Below, piece by piece: positions 5,713 through 5,804 of a stretch of 5,804 nucleotides of DNA (positions are counted from its first letter, which is position 1; each line of letters begins with the position of its first letter). A program made the position numbers and the translations under genes. Below the pieces are notes generated by a model that did not search any database, was not told the DNA's origin, and was given only the letters and a program-made list of their open reading frames with translations. The stretch spans positions 1-5,804 of the forward strand of contig JALZUF010000023.1 of assembly GCA_023301785.1 (NCBI GenBank), in the 5' to 3' direction. The DNA is from Alphaproteobacteria bacterium. GTDB taxonomy: Bacteria; Pseudomonadota; Alphaproteobacteria; Micavibrionales; Micavibrionaceae.

Positions 5713-5739
5713 TAAAAAACTTACACAGGGTAACGTCAC

Positions 5740-5804
5740 ATGAACCGATTATTCAAGACCGTCACAAGCTCACTTAGAAACAACGAAAAATCTGTTGTGC
5801 CATT
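5740..5804 (+). CDS. Start of an unidentified gene, cut by the window end
   Basis: An ATG at 5740 opens a frame that stays open to the last base and encodes MNRLFKTVTSSLRNNEKSVVP as the visible 21 residues. AGGG at 5727-5730 lies 9 nt upstream, a good ribosome binding site. The gap from the ccrM stop is 27 bp with no terminator-like hairpin, so co-transcription with ccrM is likely. The visible segment is basic and polar and does not identify a family. Confidence 0.6.
   Translation, partial: MNRLFKTVTSSLRNNEKSVVP

Overview
The window looks like a chromosomal segment from an alphaproteobacterium of moderate to low GC content. The best indicator is a full-length CcrM-type GANTC adenine methyltransferase with its C-terminal RAMA domain, directly downstream of rnhB. 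CcrM is typical of Alphaproteobacteria. The order cannot be fixed from the sequence. No rRNA, tRNA, transposase or CRISPR array is visible.

Layout. (1) Positions 1-76 are a leader whose last part forms a perfect 8-bp inverted repeat over the pepN Shine-Dalgarno. (2) Positions 77-2671 (+) hold pepN, an intact M1 aminopeptidase N. (3) Positions 2672-3036 are a small segment bracketed by two exact 17-bp copies of the pepN 3' end (2655-2671 and 3037-3053). It carries a minus-strand 85-aa gene of unknown function with its own promoter-like sequence. (4) Positions 3055-3738 (-) hold a 227-aa gene of unknown function, divergent from rnhB. (5) Positions 3790-4419 (+) hold rnhB, ribonuclease HII. (6) Positions 4420-4578 are an unusually dense control region with alternative hairpins, T-tracts, five GANTC sites in 72 bp, a sigma70-like promoter and a 12-bp tandem array of DnaA-box-like units. 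(7) Positions 4579-5712 (+) hold ccrM. (8) From 5740 (+) there is the first part of another gene, cut by the window end.

How the parts relate. rnhB and ccrM both act on DNA: RNase HII removes ribonucleotides misincorporated during replication, and CcrM methylates GANTC in newly replicated DNA. PepN is a housekeeping peptidase and is not obviously linked to them. The two unknown minus-strand genes lie between these housekeeping blocks. The 85-aa gene looks like a later addition at the pepN 3' end.

The strongest signals for a second look are the GANTC cluster plus DnaA-like tandem repeats in front of ccrM (a possible methylation- and replication-linked feedback switch), the 17-bp repeats bracketing the 85-aa gene, and the hairpin masking the pepN ribosome binding site. 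Motif counts were made by eye, and no homology search was available.
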